Of a DNA stretch of 64,000 nt, positions 51,165 through 60,105 are shown piece after piece. How positions within the stretch are numbered: the first letter of the stretch is position 1; every line of letters starts with the position of its first letter. Made by a program: the position numbers and the translations under genes. Source of the DNA: Candidatus Krumholzibacteriota bacterium (GTDB lineage Bacteria > Krumholzibacteriota > Krumholzibacteriia > JAJRXK01); the NCBI GenBank assembly GCA_029262065.1, contig JAJDAC010000012.1:1-64000 (forward strand), read 5' to 3'. The notes under the pieces were generated by a model. The model saw nothing but the letters and a program-made list of their open reading frames with translations, was not told where the DNA came from and did no database searches.

Positions 51165-52251
51165 TGGTCGCCGCCCGCACGCGCGCATGTTCCACCTCGG
51201 CGTGGTCGGGGTAGAAACGCGCGAAGTCCAGGTACGCCTTCACGGCGTCGGAGAAACGCGTGTTCTTTTCGAGCAGAAACGCCACCTTGCGTTGATCATC
51301 GGGCTCGAGCACGAACGCGCTGTTGCCGCGTCGAGCCTCGCTGTAGATGGCCACCACCTTCTGCCAGTTGCCCCGATCGCGTTGAACCTGAGCCAATCGG
51401 CGGTACACGGACAACGCGTCGCCGAAGTCGCCGCAGGTGGCCCGCAGTCTGGCCAGTTCCAACCATGCCTCTTCGTCCCAGGCCGAGCGCTCGAGATACT
51501 TCTGGAGAGCCGCCACCGCCGCGTGCATGTTTCCCAGATCACGCTCGCGCCACGCCGTGACCCGCCAAAGCTCGACACGACCCTTGCCGTACTGTCCCAG
51601 CGCCGTGGCCAGGATGATGCCCGAAAACAAACCACCGAGGTGTGCGCCATACGCGGTACGGGACCCCTTCCCCTCCACCAGTACGAACACAACCTGGAGC
51701 AACAGCCACAGCAGAATGCCCACCGCCACCGGCACAAACACCGTGCCGGTGCGGTTGATCCCCTGCAGCGGCAGGAACGCCCAGTAGGCCAGCTTGATCC
51801 GCGAGTAGCTGTAGCGCAGGAAGAACCACCCCAACAATCCGCTGATGGCCCCGCTGGCGCCGACGATTCCACCCCAGGCCTGATCGGGATTCAGATGCAG
51901 CGTCACCGCGCCCTGGACCAGGTTGCCCAGGTACCCCGTGCCACAGAAAACGACCAGCAGGCCCAATCGACCGACCGCTTTCTCCAGCGCCGGAGCAAAC
52001 ACGGCCAGGTAGATCATGTTGCCGGCCAGGTGCATCCAACTGCCGTGGAGGAAACACGCGGTCAACGGAGTAAGCAGGCTGAACGAAGCGGGGCGGTACG
52101 CGTACGCCCACCAGTCGACGGTATTCGTATGGCGGAGGGGTAACGACAGCAGGAAGATCGCCACCATGCTGACGCCCAGCAGCAGGCTCACCACGGGGAT
52201 CCGGGGCCGGCCTACGTCCACTCCAACGGGATAATAATAGAAGAAGTACAC
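51019..52251 (-). CDS. Rhomboid-family intramembrane protease with TPR-like C-terminus
   Basis: The product is 410 residues with a GTG start. Residues about 15-225 are a rhomboid core of six or more helices with WMHLAGNMIYL, the catalytic Ser in GIVGASGAISG (about 134) and the catalytic His in GAHLGGLFSG (about 204). Residues 225-390 are helical repeats of TPR type (MHAAVAALQKYLERSAWDEEAWLELARL, LSVYRRLAQVQRDRGNWQKVVAIY, AVKAYLDFARFYPDHAEVEHARV). The fusion suggests a soluble protein-interaction platform on the protease. Its 3' 146 bases overlap the aspartokinase gene. Confidence 0.92.
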   Translation of the reverse strand: MYFFYYYPVGVDVGRPRIPVVSLLLGVSMVAIFLLSLPLRHTNTVDWWAYAYRPASFSLLTPLTACFLHGSWMHLAGNMIYLAVFAPALEKAVGRLGLLVVFCGTGYLGNLVQGAVTLHLNPDQAWGGIVGASGAISGLLGWFFLRYSYSRIKLAYWAFLPLQGINRTGTVFVPVAVGILLWLLLQVVFVLVEGKGSRTAYGAHLGGLFSGIILATALGQYGKGRVELWRVTAWRERDLGNMHAAVAALQKYLERSAWDEEAWLELARLRATCGDFGDALSVYRRLAQVQRDRGNWQKVVAIYSEARRGNSAFVLEPDDQRKVAFLLEKNTRFSDAVKAYLDFARFYPDHAEVEHARVRAATITLVRLDKRREGMDMVGEVIEDFPDGVWTRLLRQRTRGRLRPRTNRSG

Positions 52252-52352
52252 GCTTGGCTCCGCGGCGGGGAATCAGAGCCGCGAATTCCGCAAGTTCCGT
52301 TCCTTCGAGGTCTACCCCGGAACGACGGGGACGTCCGCGAAACCGCGGGGAG

Positions 52353-53351
52353 TCATGACACCGATTCGAGGATCGGCCGACTCCATAATGTGGCCCGTGT
52401 CACGTGCAACGAGTCGTCCAACCGTCGCACGCCGGTAAGACGAGCCATCAGTTCACCGATGTCGTCGAGCTGGTCGCGCCGCACCCACCCGCGGGCGTGA
52501 AGCAGAGCCCCCCGGCCATCGAACAAGCCTACGTGGGTGACCGGATCGTCGAAGAACAGGAGATCGCCCGCGCGCCATTGCGCCTGGTTCTGCGAAACGT
52601 GCTCGCCAACGCGGGCCTGCTGCTTCGCGTCGCGCGGAAGCGCGAAGCCGGCCATCAGACAAGCCAGTTGCACCAAGCCGCTGCAGTCGATTCCACTCGG
52701 GCTGCGACCACCCCATCGGTAGGGCGTCCCGAGCAACTGGGTGGCGACCCGCAGCGCCGCTTCGACGCTGCCGTCGGCCGCATGGCTCGTGAATGCTTCA
52801 CCGGGCAACCAACCCTGGGCGCCCCCGGCCACCTCCACCAGGTGTTGACCACCGCGCTCGTGCAGGGTGGCATCGGCAACCCTTAGCAGCGGCGTCGCCA
52901 GTGCCAACGCTGCCGCCGCCCAGTGGTCGGAATTCCAGAGCGTCAATCGTGGCTGGACCACGCGCCCCAGATAGCGCGACAGATCGGCTTCCCGTTCGCC
53001 GGCCTCTTGCCGCACCACCGTCCAATCGGCCATCCAACCCACGTAGTCGTCTTCGCCAGCCACGAGCCACCACTCGCCCTCGTGCCTCAGCAGGGTGAGC
53101 CACTCGCCTCCCCTTACCTCACTGATCATCTGCGAACGGTGGGAAGGTTCCTCGCGCAGGGGTTCCAACGCGCTTTGCGTCGTGCCCAAACCCACGGGCG
53201 ACAGCACTTCGACGCCAAGCCTCTGCGCGACCGATTCGGGGTAGGCCACCAGGCCACCCTGAAGACCAGGCCCTACGTACGAGTTGCCCAGGTCGATATC
53301 AGGATGCTGGAAACGCGCGTGCGCCGCGGTAGGCAAGCGTAGGTCGATCAC
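52353..53351 (-). CDS. NlpC/P60-family cell-wall peptidase with SH3-like domains
   Basis: The product is 332 residues with a GTG start. Residues about 80-200 contain SH3b-like segments (GEWLTLLRHEGEWWLVAGEDDYVGWM, GAQGWLPGEAF). The C-terminal NlpC/P60 domain has the catalytic Cys in GIDCSGLVQLACLM (about 222), His in VTHVGLFDG and the third residue in LLHARG. The family cleaves gamma-D-Glu-diamino acid links in peptidoglycan stems. I see no signal peptide, which is unusual for a wall hydrolase: it may act on recycled muropeptides in the cytoplasm (YkfC-like). Confidence 0.92.
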   Translation of the reverse strand: MIDLRLPTAAHARFQHPDIDLGNSYVGPGLQGGLVAYPESVAQRLGVEVLSPVGLGTTQSALEPLREEPSHRSQMISEVRGGEWLTLLRHEGEWWLVAGEDDYVGWMADWTVVRQEAGEREADLSRYLGRVVQPRLTLWNSDHWAAAALALATPLLRVADATLHERGGQHLVEVAGGAQGWLPGEAFTSHAADGSVEAALRVATQLLGTPYRWGGRSPSGIDCSGLVQLACLMAGFALPRDAKQQARVGEHVSQNQAQWRAGDLLFFDDPVTHVGLFDGRGALLHARGWVRRDQLDDIGELMARLTGVRRLDDSLHVTRATLWSRPILESVS

Positions 53352-53382
53352 CGTTAGCCACCCGGGAAAGAGGTGGGAAAAG

Positions 53383-54066
53383 TCAGTTGGCCGAAGGCCC
53401 GTCGTATTCCACGAGACCGTCGCGCAGCCGCACCACTCGCTGCGCGTGCGCGGCGACGTCCGCCTCGTGCGTCACCATGATGATCGTATGTCCGCGGCCG
53501 TGCAAGCCGTCGAAGATGGACATGATTTCGCGACCGGTCGCGCTGTCGAGATTCCCCGTGGGCTCGTCGGCCAACAGAATCGACGGCTCGTTGACCAACG
53601 CCCTGGCGATGGCCACGCGTTGTCGTTGTCCGCCGGACAATTCATTGGGCTTGTGGTGGGCCCGATCGGTCAACCCGACCGATTCCAACGCCGCCGCCGC
53701 CCCCGCCGACCGGGAAGCCGCGTCCTGGCCGGCGTACAAGAGCGGCAACGCGACGTTCTGCGCGGCCGTCGAACGCGGCAGCAAGTTGAACGTCTGGAAG
53801 ACGAAGCCGATTTCCTGATTCCGGATCTGGGCCAGCTCGTCGTCACTGAGAGTCTCGACCGCACGATTGTTCAGGCGATATTGCCCGGACGTCGGCGTGT
53901 CGAGACACCCCAGGATGTTCATGAACGTGGACTTGCCCGACCCCGAAGGGCCCATGATCGCCACGTACTCACTACGATCGATCTTCAGACTGACGCCCCG
54001 CACCGCGGGCACCTCGAGCTGGCCGATCACGTAGGTCTTGGTGATGTCGGTCAGATCGAGCAGCAC
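53383..54066 (-). CDS. ABC transporter ATPase of the LolD/MacB type
   Basis: The product is 227 residues with a GTG start nine bases after the TolC-like gene. Walker [16 protein letters not shown] (about 39), Q-loop [11 protein letters not shown], signature [15 protein letters not shown], Walker [13 protein letters not shown] and switch VTHE are all intact. The LolD/MacB/FtsE subfamily is recognised by the TGNLDS and FNLLP sequences. No permease or HlyD/MacA-type adaptor gene lies in the window on either side. The partners must be encoded elsewhere. Confidence 0.95.
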   Translation of the reverse strand: MLLDLTDITKTYVIGQLEVPAVRGVSLKIDRSEYVAIMGPSGSGKSTFMNILGCLDTPTSGQYRLNNRAVETLSDDELAQIRNQEIGFVFQTFNLLPRSTAAQNVALPLLYAGQDAASRSAGAAAALESVGLTDRAHHKPNELSGGQRQRVAIARALVNEPSILLADEPTGNLDSATGREIMSIFDGLHGRGHTIIMVTHEADVAAHAQRVVRLRDGLVEYDGPSAN

Positions 54067-54075
54067 GGTCCGTTC

Positions 54076-55554
54076 CTACAGGGTTCCGGTGGCACGCTTG
54101 AACTGCGTCCCGAACTTGGCGTAGTCCACCTTTGCGTCCACTACGTCGCGTCGGGCCTGAGCCAGGCTCACCTGTGCATTGATCACGTCGAGAGAGGTAC
54201 CAGCCCCGACCCGAAAACGCTCTTCGGCCAAGCGAAGATCTTCAGTCGCCTGTTCCACGGTAACACTCGCCACTTCGAATCGTTCCAGAGCCTCACGCAA
54301 GTTGTTGTGGATCTGTACAATCTCCAGCTCCATGTCGAGCCGCGCTTGTTGCAGGTCGTATTCGGCCTTGCGCCGCGTGGCTACGGCATTACGCGATTGG
54401 TTCTTGGTCTGGAATCGATCGAAGATGCTCCAGGAACCCTGAAAACCCCACGAAAACGACTCGGTGGTGTCCGAGCCAAAACGCAGCGTCTGCGGCAGGT
54501 TCTGATTGAACCGCGACCAGTTGACGAAGAAGCTCGCACTTGGCCAGTAGCCCGACCGAGCCTCCGTTACGGCTGACGTGCGTGCATCCACATTGTACTG
54601 GGCGGCGGCGATGTCCGATCGGCCGGTCGCGGCCTGAACCAGGGCCCCGTCCAGATCGGGTAGCTGCATTTCGCCGGTCAGATCGTCCTCGACATCGAAG
54701 GGCCGAGCGGACGGAATGTTCATGTTGTGGGCCAGATCAGCGAAGGCGTTGCGCATGGTGTTGCGCTCGCGCACCGTGTCCAGTTTGGTCTGCTGGTGAC
54801 GCACCTTTTGCTGCAGCACGTCGCTGCGGGTGGAGATACCCAGGTCGAAATAGGTCTCACTTCGCTCGAGTTCCCGCCGGGCCAGCTCTTCGGCATCTTC
54901 GGCCACGGTCACGCGCTGGCGAGCACGCACGTAGTCGAGATAGGAATTGCTGACCGACTGGACGAGTAGATCGTCTTGATACGCGTACGTCTCTTCGATC
55001 GATCGAAGATCAGCTTTGGCCCTATTGAGGCCCGCAAACCGACTGAAGCCGCTGAAGAGGGTCCAGTTGGAGGACAACCGCACCTGCTTCGAGGTCGAGG
55101 GCGTGATGCGATCTTCCACCCCGGACTGCTCGGCCGAGATCTGAAACAGACCCTGGTCGGCAAATCCAGCGTCTACCAGACCCGAGGGAACCAGGAACAG
55201 GTCGCCCCCGAACACCGGAGAGTCTACATCGGTGCGTTCATCGTCGCTCCACGACCCTGTGATGGTCAGATCAGGTAAGAACTGCGCCAGTGCCTGCGTC
55301 TTGCCCACGCCGGCCGACTCCACATCTTCCTCGAACTTGCCCAGTGTGGCCGAGCCCAGCTTGGCCACCTCGATGCACTCCGCCAGCGTGACAGCATTGC
55401 CGTCGTAGAGTCCCTGTACGGCGGCCTGCGAGGCCTCCAGCTTCGCCTCGAGCTGGGCCTGGCCTACGCCAGGCAGCGCCGTAGCCAGTAGTACGGTGAT
55501 CACAGCGGCCCCACGAAAGGGCATGCGGCGAAACCGCGATGTCAGCATCTTCAT
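54076..55554 (-). CDS. tolC: TolC-family outer-membrane efflux protein
   Basis: The product is 492 residues from the ATG at 55554 (GGGGAGAGGACTCGA upstream), with a signal peptide (AAVITVLLATALPGVGQAQ). Two outer-membrane-efflux repeats follow: NAVTLAECIEVAKLGSATLGK ... VSNSYLDYVRARQRVTVAEDAEELARRELERSETYFDLGISTRSD and the second ending LRLAEERFRVGAGTSLDVINAQVSLAQARRD. Long coiled-coil heptads fit the TolC tunnel. It is paired with a MacB/LolD-type ATPase, suggesting export or lipoprotein-type transport across the envelope. Confidence 0.94.
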   Translation of the reverse strand: MKMLTSRFRRMPFRGAAVITVLLATALPGVGQAQLEAKLEASQAAVQGLYDGNAVTLAECIEVAKLGSATLGKFEEDVESAGVGKTQALAQFLPDLTITGSWSDDERTDVDSPVFGGDLFLVPSGLVDAGFADQGLFQISAEQSGVEDRITPSTSKQVRLSSNWTLFSGFSRFAGLNRAKADLRSIEETYAYQDDLLVQSVSNSYLDYVRARQRVTVAEDAEELARRELERSETYFDLGISTRSDVLQQKVRHQQTKLDTVRERNTMRNAFADLAHNMNIPSARPFDVEDDLTGEMQLPDLDGALVQAATGRSDIAAAQYNVDARTSAVTEARSGYWPSASFFVNWSRFNQNLPQTLRFGSDTTESFSWGFQGSWSIFDRFQTKNQSRNAVATRRKAEYDLQQARLDMELEIVQIHNNLREALERFEVASVTVEQATEDLRLAEERFRVGAGTSLDVINAQVSLAQARRDVVDAKVDYAKFGTQFKRATGTL

Positions 55555-55650
55555 TCGAGTCCTCTCCCCACGGGAATGGAGTGTGCGGGTGGCGTCCTCG
55601 TTGGTACGCAACAGGATACCTTAGGTTGCACCACCATTAGAAAGACGAAA

Positions 55651-55677
55651 ACGGCGGTGGAAAGGATCCACCGCCGT
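55651..55677 (-). terminator. Rho-independent terminator of the ExbB-ExbD-TonB operon
   Basis: A perfect 10-base-pair stem (ACGGCGGTGG / CCACCGCCGT) with a seven-base loop, followed on the minus strand by TTTTCGTCTTTC, 27 bases after the TonB stop. It separates this operon from the TolC gene. Confidence 0.9.
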
Positions 55678-55703
55678 CGAAGATTTTCAACGCCCGTAAA
55701 GGC

Positions 55704-56363
55704 CTAGAACAACGTGAAGTTGTAGGGCAGCTGCACCCAGACCGGCACCGGGACGTTGCGCTGCTTACCCGGAGTGAAAAGACACTTCCGAGCCGCCTTG
55801 AGGGCTTCCTGGTTCAAGATCTTGTGCTGCGGCTGGATGATGATCGCCTCCATTACGCGACCGTCGGTGCCCACCAGCACGTTCACCACCACCATACCCT
55901 CAAGACCAGCCTCACGGGCAAATTCCGGGTAGGCCGGGGGTGCGTAGTTCACGATCTCGGGCTTGGTATCGAACGCCACGAAGTCGTTGCCGCCACCGCC
56001 GGTGGGAGGCGGAATATACGTATCGAAATCTTCCGGCAGCGTGTCGGCCAGCTCGATCTCTTCCTCAACTTCGGCGTCGGGGGCGGCCTCGATCGGCACC
56101 TGCGGCCGCGGCAGTTCCTGGGGCGGCGGCGGAATGTCGATTGCGTCGGGAATATCCAACACCTCTACCGTTTCTTCCTGCAAACGGTACGGGGTGATCT
56201 CGACATCGGGGCTGAACAGGAACACCAGTACGTACCACGTGAACGAGATACCCAGCGCCCAACGAATGTAGGTCGCGTAGCGCGCTTTGAAGCGATCGTT
56301 CGCCGTATGGAGCGCGACCTGTTCCCAGTCGTGCTCCGCGGAGTGCTTGGCTTCGGCAGTCAT
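55704..56363 (-). CDS. tonB: TonB-family energy transducer
   Basis: The product is 219 residues: a transmembrane helix (about 33-51, WALGISFTWYVLVFLF), a proline- and acid-rich periplasmic linker (IPPPPQELPRPQVPIEAAPDAEVEEEIE) and a C-terminal TonB domain (PPAYPEFAREAGLEGMVVVNVLVGTDGRVMEAIIIQ ... ALKAARKCLFTPGKQRNVPVPVWVQLPYNF). It transmits the proton-motive force to outer-membrane receptors. Last gene of the operon; no TonB-dependent receptor is in the window. Confidence 0.95.
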   Translation of the reverse strand: MTAEAKHSAEHDWEQVALHTANDRFKARYATYIRWALGISFTWYVLVFLFSPDVEITPYRLQEETVEVLDIPDAIDIPPPPQELPRPQVPIEAAPDAEVEEEIELADTLPEDFDTYIPPPTGGGGNDFVAFDTKPEIVNYAPPAYPEFAREAGLEGMVVVNVLVGTDGRVMEAIIIQPQHKILNQEALKAARKCLFTPGKQRNVPVPVWVQLPYNFTLF

Positions 56364-56403
56364 TCCCGGTTCATACCCTTAGGTTCGGTCCACAGCAGGG
56401 ACT

Positions 56404-56823
56404 CTAGAACTTACCCTGACTCGATTGGAACTTGTTGTTGAACGAAACCCGAACGGCGTTCACCAGCTTCAACTCTTCCATGATGTCGTCCATGCACCGG
56501 TAGTCGGCCTTGACGTCCGTCTGGAACGCCACGATCAGAAGCGGGTTCTGCTCCAACTTCTGGGTCATGATAGGGCCCACCTGCGCCGTACCGACGATCT
56601 TGTCATTGATGGAGATGCGGCACTTGCGGTCCATGTAGATGTTGGCCACCAGTTCGCGCTTGGGCTCAACCCCACTCTCGGCCCGCGGTAGATCCACCGG
56701 TAGACCGTCCTCGGTCTTGAACACCGTCGTTACCATGAAGAAGATCAGCAGCAGGAATACGATGTCCCCCATGGACGCGGTGGGAATCGATTCGCCGCCC
56801 TTCTGATTTCGCTCGAATTTCAT
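56404..56823 (-). CDS. exbD: ExbD/TolR-family biopolymer transporter, copy 2
   Basis: The product is 139 residues: cytoplasmic N-terminus, one membrane helix (MGDIVFLLLIFFMVTTVF, about 18-35) with the conserved Asp of the proton path, and a periplasmic domain. The order ExbB-ExbD-ExbD-TonB with two non-identical ExbD copies is common in FCB-group genomes. It lies three bases after the other exbD. Confidence 0.95.
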   Translation of the reverse strand: MKFERNQKGGESIPTASMGDIVFLLLIFFMVTTVFKTEDGLPVDLPRAESGVEPKRELVANIYMDRKCRISINDKIVGTAQVGPIMTQKLEQNPLLIVAFQTDVKADYRCMDDIMEELKLVNAVRVSFNNKFQSSQGKF

Positions 56824-56826
56824 GCG

Positions 56827-57243
56827 CTACGTCTCCAGAACCTTGAGCGCCATCTTGCGACAGTTGGCCAGGCGAATCTCATCGAGCACGGCCACCATGG
56901 TGCCGTAGTCACCCAAGGGATGCGTGCTCAAGATGACCACCAGTTTGGGATTGGCCCGGAGTTTGCGCTCGACCTCGCGTTGGATAGCATTGACGCGAAA
57001 TGGACTGTCGTCGAGCGTGATCTGATTATCTTCGTGGATGATGATGTTGAGGACGTTGGACTCTTTGATCTTGATGACATCTTCGGGCCGATCAGGACCC
57101 GGGAGTACAAACGGCAGACCAATGTCCTGCTGGAAAATCGTCGTCACCAGGAAGAAGATCAGCAACAGGAACACGATGTCCGAGATGGACGCCATGTTCA
57201 GCTCGCCGCCGGCCTTCGCCATTTTCTTGATCTTGACGGCCAT
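56827..57243 (-). CDS. exbD: ExbD/TolR-family biopolymer transporter, copy 1
   Basis: The product is 138 residues with the same layout as its neighbour (helix SISDIVFLLLIFFLVTTIF with conserved Asp, about residues 19-37). The periplasmic parts of the two copies have diverged, including GPDRPEDVIKIKE here against RAESGVEPKRELV there, which suggests a heteromeric arrangement. It lies 36 bases after exbB. Confidence 0.95.
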   Translation of the reverse strand: MAVKIKKMAKAGGELNMASISDIVFLLLIFFLVTTIFQQDIGLPFVLPGPDRPEDVIKIKESNVLNIIIHEDNQITLDDSPFRVNAIQREVERKLRANPKLVVILSTHPLGDYGTMVAVLDEIRLANCRKMALKVLET

Positions 57244-57279
57244 GGCCGTCCTCCTCGCGTGGGGCTGGTACGGCTAAGA

Positions 57280-58149
57280 CTAGACGCGACCCATTTGGGT
57301 CAGCTCTTCGACCAGCTCGGCTGAGGTCTCTTCCATTTCGATGATGAAACGATCGATCATCGAAAGGAAAGCACTGTGCCCCAGCGACGCGGGAATAGCG
57401 ACGATCAGCCCGGTCGCGGTCGTGATCAGCGCTTCGGAAATACCGCTGGCCACCAGCTTCGCGTTTACCTGATCGGCGTTGGCAATGGCCTCGAAGGCCG
57501 AGATCATACCGGACACCGTACCCAGAAAGCCCAGTAGCGGCGCGACGTTGGCCACGGACGAAAGAGCCACCAGACCACGCTCGAGGAACGCCATCTCAAT
57601 GGTGCCCGAGGTTTCGATCGCCTTCTCCACGGCTTCGGGTCCGCGATCGGCGCGAAGCAAGCCGCTGTGCAAGATGGCCGCGATCGGGCCCTTGGTGCGC
57701 TCGCACACCTGGGCGGCCTCGGTCACGCCTTCCTGGCGCAACGTGGTGATGACTGTGCCGATGAGACGACGCGTGTTGGTGCGGGCCTTGGCCAAGGTGA
57801 ATGCGCGCTCGATGATCACCGCCAACGCGATGATGGCCGCGAGCAGCAGGAACCACATGAAGTTACCGCCACCCACGAAAAGCTGTCCGGCGCCGCTCTG
57901 GCCCAGTGGGGTCTGGGAGAACCAACCCATGACGCCCTTGGGGCCCTGCGCCACAACCACGACCTCATCGGTCGAGTCAGCCAGTGACCATGCCAGCGAA
58001 TCCGAGGTGTTCATGACGCCCTCGATGTTCAGAACCGGCTCTTCCGCTTCGTTCTGAGCAATCACGGGCGTGACCGCCGTCAACATGAGCGAAATAATGA
58101 GCAGCGTCGGTACCAATCCCACGCGGCGGAAAAGACCATTGCGAGCCAT
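57280..58149 (-). CDS. exbB: ExbB/TolQ/MotA-family proton channel
   Basis: The product is 289 residues from the ATG at 58149; the frame is open to 58353 but a signal-like N-terminus begins at this ATG (RRVGLVPTLLIISLMLTAVTPVIAQ), which many long ExbB proteins of this group have. Three further helices follow: FMWFLLLAAIIALAVIIERA, APLLGFLGTVSGMISAFEAIA and ALITTATGLIVAIPASLGHSAF, the MotA/ExbB signature. A promoter is seen 160 bases upstream. Confidence 0.95.
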   Translation of the reverse strand: MARNGLFRRVGLVPTLLIISLMLTAVTPVIAQNEAEEPVLNIEGVMNTSDSLAWSLADSTDEVVVVAQGPKGVMGWFSQTPLGQSGAGQLFVGGGNFMWFLLLAAIIALAVIIERAFTLAKARTNTRRLIGTVITTLRQEGVTEAAQVCERTKGPIAAILHSGLLRADRGPEAVEKAIETSGTIEMAFLERGLVALSSVANVAPLLGFLGTVSGMISAFEAIANADQVNAKLVASGISEALITTATGLIVAIPASLGHSAFLSMIDRFIIEMEETSAELVEELTQMGRV

Positions 58150-58314
58150 GGGCTGCCTCGTCCTTTTTTCGAGAGAGAAGTCTACAGAGTTCACGATGAA
58201 AGTCGGGGTCATTGGCTGGCCAGCGTGCTCCCGGCTTCTTTGTCCAGATCCCGACCGAGTGGGGCCCGACCGGCGGCGAAATACGGCGCCGAATGGCCCG
58301 TATTCAGACCCGAA

Positions 58315-58344
58315 AGTATAGCCACCCCCAGGAATGGGTGTCAA
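58315..58344 (-). promoter_or_regulatory. Sigma70-type promoter for exbB-exbD-exbD-tonB
   Basis: Minus strand: perfect TTGACA, 18-base spacer, TATACT (11 of 12 hexamer positions). Transcription would start about 160 bases before the exbB ATG, leaving a long leader. The local sequence 58290-58350 is more AT-rich than its surroundings. Confidence 0.6.
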
Positions 58345-58496
58345 GCGCAACACTGTTCAGAACCGCCGAAACGACACCGGGTTACGAAAAACCTTGAGCC
58401 ACCGGCTGATGACCGCAATGTACGTCCTGGGGAACGTGGGGCGCAAGGCCTGGGAAGGGGCGGGTCTGGGGTGGTTTCGGGGGGCCGGGGGGGTAT

Positions 58497-58580
58497 CGGG
58501 GTTCTCGGTCGCGTGGACGGCCCGGGGCCCCGGGAGTGGTACGGGGTTCTCGGTCGCGTGGATGGTCCTGGGCCCCGGCT
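58497..58580. repeat. Two direct copies of a GC-rich 45-base unit
   Basis: The units begin at 58497 and 58542 with CGGGGTTCTCGGTCGCGTGG and continue with related C/G runs including GGGCCCCGG. They lie in the 461-base gap between the GWxTD gene and exbB (58150-58610). Apart from this and the exbB promoter, the gap shows extreme G-runs at 58470-58500 and no credible gene. Confidence 0.75.
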
Positions 58581-58610
58581 TTGCCGGGGAACCTGCTTTC
58601 GTGGACGATC

Positions 58611-60077
58611 TTAGTGCTGCAGGGGCACGTTGGTGAACTCGAGGCGATAGTCACCACTGCCGGCCCGGTCCACGAACAGAAACCGCAGATCGACATTTTC
58701 CGACCATCCCGAGGTCACGGGAAGCAGGGGGTCGCCGTCGAGTTCGTACTCCCACAACTCGAACGCACCCTCCTGACCCACCCCCATCAGGTTCCGCCGC
58801 CGGTCCTCGGCCAGACCAATCAGCTCCGGATCACGCACCACTTCGTTGGCCCGGAGCAGGCTATCCTTGGTGAAGCTTCCAGGAAGATTCACCTCGTGGG
58901 TGTCGTGTACTTCGGCGATGGCCTGGTCGAGGTCGTGGCCATTGGAAGGCACTACCTCGACCGAGGTGGTTGAAGGAGGGCCGTACTGGACGTAGATACG
59001 ACCGCGATCGGTGACGGCGCCAGGCATGCCACCGCGGGTGTAGTTGCGATTGCAATAATCCAGCCTGGCTCGAAACCGATCGTAGACCTCGTTTTGCACG
59101 GTGCCCGGGGTGGGGTCGTGACGGTTCCAGAATTCCTGCATGAACTGCACCTGCGCCGGCCGCGATAGCCGACGAAAGGTGTTGTAGGTCTCGCCTTCGA
59201 GGAGAAGGGCTGCCTCCACCCCCACGTCTTGCGCGCTCTGTACGGCTCGATCCACCTTCCAACTCACGCTGAACTCGTAGTCCGATCCCCCTCCTCCCAT
59301 CCATTCGGGAGTCAACCGAAGCACGTAGGACCCTTCGGGGAACTCGCCCAGGGGCAGTCGATAGATGGCCGCGGTCCGGCCGTCGGCGGGAGCCAATGAC
59401 AGCACCTGTTCATCCATCCCTCCGAACACGGGGTCGAACACCGACACCTTCACGCGATACTGCCGTTGGGCCAACGCCCCGTTCAATTCCAGGTAGGCAT
59501 CCAGCGTATCCTGCGCCACGCCGTACAAGCGCTCGGGATTGGGCAATTCGCCCAAGCGAAACTCAAGATCACTGAGCGAAACCGCTTCACTGGCGAAGTC
59601 CGGCACATCCAACACGCCCTGGGCCACCGACACGACCTGGTCCAGCGACAGTTGATCTTTTTCGGCCGCGAGGTCGCGCAGCGTCAACGTGACCGCCCAA
59701 CGACCAGGTTCCAGCGGAATTCCCAGTTCCAACAGTTGAAACCGAGCCGGGTCGTTGGCCTCCCGACGAGTGTCGGCCCGCAGCACGAACCTCTCGGCTC
59801 GATCCACCGCGACCAGGCCGCGGCGCGCCAACTTCACGTGCAACTGAAGGTTCGCGGCCAACGATCCGTCGGGAAACGACTGAAAGGTCATCTGCGGGTG
59901 GTACACCAACACAGCCAGGTCTACCCGCGCCCTCTCACCATCGAAGAACACGGGCATGTCCGCGCTGAACGAGAACTCGCCGTCACCGCGCAACGGAGAC
60001 GGCACTCCCGCCAGAGAAGAACAAACCGCGCCGCTCATGAAGAGCGACGCGGTCAGAAGAATGATGACGATGCGCAA
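58611..60077 (-). CDS. Exported GWxTD-domain protein
   Basis: From a TTG at 60077, with GAGGAG eight bases upstream, the product is 488 residues beginning with a signal peptide (RIVIILLTASLFMSGAVC...); the frame to 60155 overlaps the upstream gene. The C-terminal third holds the GWxTD-type domain: FNTFRRLSRPAQVQFMQEFWNRHDPTP-like sequence, FRARLDYCNRNYTRGGMPGAVTDRGRIYVQYGPPSTT and FELWEYE. The central part (FPDGSLAANLQLHVKLAR, VVSVAQGVLDVPDF) is beta-rich. Function unknown; GWxTD proteins are frequent in the FCB group. It lies 28 bases after the large T9SS-type gene. Confidence 0.85.
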   Translation of the reverse strand: MRIVIILLTASLFMSGAVCSSLAGVPSPLRGDGEFSFSADMPVFFDGERARVDLAVLVYHPQMTFQSFPDGSLAANLQLHVKLARRGLVAVDRAERFVLRADTRREANDPARFQLLELGIPLEPGRWAVTLTLRDLAAEKDQLSLDQVVSVAQGVLDVPDFASEAVSLSDLEFRLGELPNPERLYGVAQDTLDAYLELNGALAQRQYRVKVSVFDPVFGGMDEQVLSLAPADGRTAAIYRLPLGEFPEGSYVLRLTPEWMGGGGSDYEFSVSWKVDRAVQSAQDVGVEAALLLEGETYNTFRRLSRPAQVQFMQEFWNRHDPTPGTVQNEVYDRFRARLDYCNRNYTRGGMPGAVTDRGRIYVQYGPPSTTSVEVVPSNGHDLDQAIAEVHDTHEVNLPGSFTKDSLLRANEVVRDPELIGLAEDRRRNLMGVGQEGAFELWEYELDGDPLLPVTSGWSENVDLRFLFVDRAGSGDYRLEFTNVPLQH

Positions 60078-60105
60078 GCTGTGGGCTCCTCGCTGGGCGA
60101 GAAAG

